From Chlamydiia bacterium (GTDB lineage Bacteria; Chlamydiota; Chlamydiia; Chlamydiales; SM23-39): a stretch of 7,813 bases of DNA. Both the position numbers and the translations under genes were made by a program. Below, piece by piece: positions 6,380 through 7,813 of this stretch. The notes beneath the pieces were generated by a model. The model searched no databases. It saw only the letters and a program-made list of their open reading frames with translations, and was not told the origin of the DNA. Location of the stretch: NCBI GenBank assembly GCA_016194825.1, contig JACQAR010000061.1, positions 1 to 7,813 of the forward strand, written 5' to 3'. Position 1 is the stretch's first letter. Each line of letters starts with the position of its first letter.

Positions 6380-7457
6380 ATGGGTGATGTGAAACTCAGG
6401 GTGCCAGCTTGGATCCACAAGACGATGGTTCCTCTATTTTTTTTACTCCTTTGCCCTCCAGCTGTCTTCCTTTTCTGGTACATCAACACCTCTCTGCAGG
6501 GATCTTTTTTGAGTTTTTGGCACCTCGTGCAACAAGAAGGATTTTTCCCCCTCTTGTTTCAGATCGCCAAGCCTGTATTTTTCGGCAGCGCTACTGCTTG
6601 GAAAATTTTAGGGGTCTATGCCCTTTTCCAGCTGATTCTGATGCGCCTTGTGCCTGGCAAACCCTTTGAGGGCCCTATTACCCCGATGGGCAACGTTCCC
6701 ATTTATAAAGCCAATGGCTTCCCCTGTTTGGGATGTGAAGCAATTCACCAACTGCCGCTTTGGGATGATGAGCTGGCCTCTATTGCTCCTCTCCTACGCC
6801 GCAAAACAGCAAGAACTCTACGGCTTGAGCGATGCGATGGTGATTGCTGTTTTGCTCCAACTATTCTATGTAGGCAAATTCTTTCTATGGGAAACGGGTT
6901 ATTTTCGTTCACTGGATATCATGCACGACCGAGCCGGTTTTTACATCTGCTGGGGCTGTTTGGTCTGGATCCCTTGCTTCTACACTTCTCCTACTATGTA
7001 CCTCGTCCACCATCCCAATCAGCTCGGATTTTCCCTCGCCACCACCATTTTCTTCCTCGGCACGCTCAGTATCTTGATCAACTACTTAGCCGATCGGCAA
7101 AGACAGCAGGTGCGTGCAAAAAACGGCCAATGCCTCGTGTGGCGCAAACCTCCTAAATTGATTGAAGCCACGTATCAAACCGTCACAGGAGAAACCAAAC
7201 AAGGGCTTCTTTTAGCCTCTGGTTGGTGGGGATTATCGAGACACTTCCACTACCTGCCAGAACTCAGCGGCGCCTTTTTCTGGGCTTTGCCTGCTCTTTT
7301 TGACAATGCGCTCCCTTATTCTTACTTTGTCTTTCTTACTCTGCTTTTACTAGACCGCGCTTTCCGCCATGACAAGCGGTGTGCCGACAAATACGGCCCT
7401 TACTGGGACCAATACTGCCAGCAGGTGCCCTACAAGATCGTCCCTTATCTGTTTTAA
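6380..7457 (+). pseudogene. Sterol Δ7-reductase (DHCR7/DWF5-like) gene, broken by internal deletion and frame change
   Basis: Intact members are NADPH-dependent integral membrane enzymes that reduce the C7-C8 double bond of sterols such as 7-dehydrocholesterol. The first part (6380 to about 6718) reads from MGDVKLRVPAWIHKTM through LLLCPPAVFLFWY and ends at EGPITPMGNVPIYKANG. Family similarity then resumes one frame over at about 6729 with WDVKQFTNCRFGMMSW and runs through DRAGFYICWGCLVW, TSGWWGL-type (here ASGWWGLSRHFHY) and RCADKYGPYW to the stop. In plant and animal homologues about 80-85 residues lie between these blocks, including the G(M/I)E(L/F).PRIG signature of the ERG4/ERG24 family, and all are missing. 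Everything else is well preserved, so decay looks recent. The chosen ATG at 6380 gives the usual 17-20-residue lead before the first helix; an in-frame ATG at 6341 is the alternative. Neither has a Shine-Dalgarno. An assembly error is the main alternative explanation. Confidence 0.82.
6714..7457 (+). CDS. C-terminal fragment of the sterol reductase, possibly still translated
   Basis: The second reading frame of the broken gene could begin at the ATG at 6714 (MASPVWDVKQ) and give 247 residues; the same frame is open upstream to a TTG at 6648. It keeps the C-terminal membrane domain that binds NADPH and sterol in this family, including HDRAGFYICWGC, DRQRQ, GWWGLSRHFHYLPE, FDNALPYSYF, and the end signature with RAFRHDKRCADKYG. 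Without the N-terminal helices and the PRIG motif it is unlikely to be a working reductase. No Shine-Dalgarno is evident before 6714. This entry is part of the pseudogene at 6380-7457 and is listed so the second frame is not lost. Confidence 0.35.
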   Translation: MASPVWDVKQFTNCRFGMMSWPLLLLSYAAKQQELYGLSDAMVIAVLLQLFYVGKFFLWETGYFRSLDIMHDRAGFYICWGCLVWIPCFYTSPTMYLVHHPNQLGFSLATTIFFLGTLSILINYLADRQRQQVRAKNGQCLVWRKPPKLIEATYQTVTGETKQGLLLASGWWGLSRHFHYLPELSGAFFWALPALFDNALPYSYFVFLTLLLLDRAFRHDKRCADKYGPYWDQYCQQVPYKIVPYLF

Positions 7458-7480
7458 TCCAAGCTCCTTAAGACAGTCTC

Positions 7481-7510
7481 TTGCCAAGCAATTTACTTAA
7501 TGTTTACAAT
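7481..7510 (+). promoter_or_regulatory. Candidate promoter of the XRE-family regulator gene
   Basis: TTGCCA (7481-7486) and TACAAT (7505-7510) match five of six consensus bases each and are separated by 18 bases. Transcription would start near 7517, leaving a 26-base leader with AAGGA (7530-7534) eight bases before the ATG. The small dyad AGAC-A-GTCT (7471-7479) just upstream of the -35 might serve as an operator, since HipB-like proteins usually repress their own promoters, but it is short. The 85-base gap from 7458 has no visible terminator for the preceding gene. Confidence 0.45.
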
Positions 7511-7542
7511 CCTATACACTAAGCCATATAAGGACCTAGATT

Positions 7543-7813
7543 ATGAACATTAGCAGCTTGCCTATCCCGGCAGGAAAAGCGCTCAAAAAGCTAGGATACG
7601 ATTTGAAAAACGCTCGTCGGAAACGGCGTATTTCCACACAGTTGGCTTCAGATCGAGCAGGTATTAGTCGAGGAACGCTGGTGAAAATTGAGAAAGGAGA
7701 CCCGGGGGTATCCATCGGAGCCTATGCCAGAGTGCTCTTCATCTTGGGGATGATCCAAAAGCTCCTCGATCTCGCTGACCCTAAGTTTGATGAGCTTGGA
7801 CAGTGGGTGGAAA
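7543..7813 (+). CDS. XRE-family helix-turn-helix regulator, HipB-like antitoxin, 3' end outside window
   Basis: The first 90 residues of a DNA-binding protein that runs off the right edge. It begins MNISSLPIPAGKALKKLG. The helix-turn-helix occupies about residues 18-72, with the scaffold and recognition helices in STQLASDRAG-ISRGTLVKIEKG (31-52). The following stretch, GDPGVSIGAYARVLFILGM (52-70) and LLDLADPKFDELG (74-86), is the pattern I associate with small XRE regulators encoded directly upstream of HipA-type kinase toxins. Such proteins usually end around residue 100-110, so about 10-20 residues are probably missing. The start is supported by AAGGA (7530-7534) and a candidate promoter. 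The toxin partner, if any, is not in the window, so function as an antitoxin is inferred. Confidence 0.8.
   Translation, partial: MNISSLPIPAGKALKKLGYDLKNARRKRRISTQLASDRAGISRGTLVKIEKGDPGVSIGAYARVLFILGMIQKLLDLADPKFDELGQWVE

Noticed and set aside
6155..6418. 87-codon minus-strand frame across the hairpin-rich gap
   Set aside because: No Shine-Dalgarno, no recognisable family, and it overlaps the conserved start of the sterol reductase; kept only as part of the unexplained region.
6380..7457. Programmed ribosomal frameshift joining the two sterol reductase frames
   Set aside because: About 80 residues of the family are missing at the join, not just a frame change, and no slippery heptamer with a following strong hairpin is seen at 6700-6735.
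7458..7542. Rho-independent terminator after the sterol reductase gene
   Set aside because: Only a four-base dyad (AGAC-A-GTCT) is present and no T-run follows it.

Overview
The window looks like a piece of chromosome from a host-associated bacterium, most likely an environmental (amoeba-associated) member of the Chlamydiae. The clues are a plant-type sterol Δ7-reductase gene (a eukaryote-like gene known in a few intracellular bacteria such as Waddlia, Protochlamydia and Coxiella), two BrnQ-type amino-acid carriers (BrnQ is the known branched-chain amino-acid/methionine importer of Chlamydia), dense gene packing and weak Shine-Dalgarno use. Base composition looks close to 50 % GC by eye. The assignment is an inference, because no ribosomal or other phylogenetic marker is present.

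Layout. (1) 1-522, +: the 3' three quarters of a fructose-6-phosphate-aldolase-type gene, cut by the left edge. (2) 519-2336, -: a secreted class-C-β-lactamase-like serine hydrolase with two C-terminal repeat domains, convergent with gene 1 and overlapping it by a 4-base CTAA. (3) 2403-2531, -: a 42-residue two-helix membrane protein of the DUF3096 type with a near-perfect Shine-Dalgarno. (4) 2592-4919, +: a gap-free run of brnQ copy 1, a predicted lipoprotein and a YchJ-family SEC-C protein, each overlapping the next. (5) 4916-6058, -: a second brnQ paralogue, convergent with the SEC-C gene through another interlocked CTAA. (6) 6059-6379: a 321-base gap with no convincing gene but several short perfect hairpins. 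(7) 6380-7457, +: a sterol Δ7-reductase gene broken by an internal deletion of roughly 80 codons plus a frame change. (8) 7543 to the right edge, +: the start of a HipB-like XRE-family regulator behind a plausible promoter.

How the genes fit together. Most of the recognisable content concerns scavenging and membrane metabolism: two carriers for branched-chain or related amino acids, a sugar-phosphate aldolase, an exported serine hydrolase probably acting on peptidoglycan, peptides or esters, and a decayed enzyme for modifying sterols, which bacteria usually take from a host. The XRE gene at the right edge resembles antitoxins paired with HipA kinases, so a hipA-like gene is predicted just outside the window.

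The most noteworthy observations are the decayed plant-type sterol reductase, the DUF3096 microprotein (too short for ordinary gene callers), the head-to-head brnQ paralogues enclosing two other genes without spacers, and the unexplained hairpin-rich gap. I saw no CRISPR array, tRNA, rRNA, insertion sequence or phage gene, and no clear evidence of an entirely new multi-gene system.
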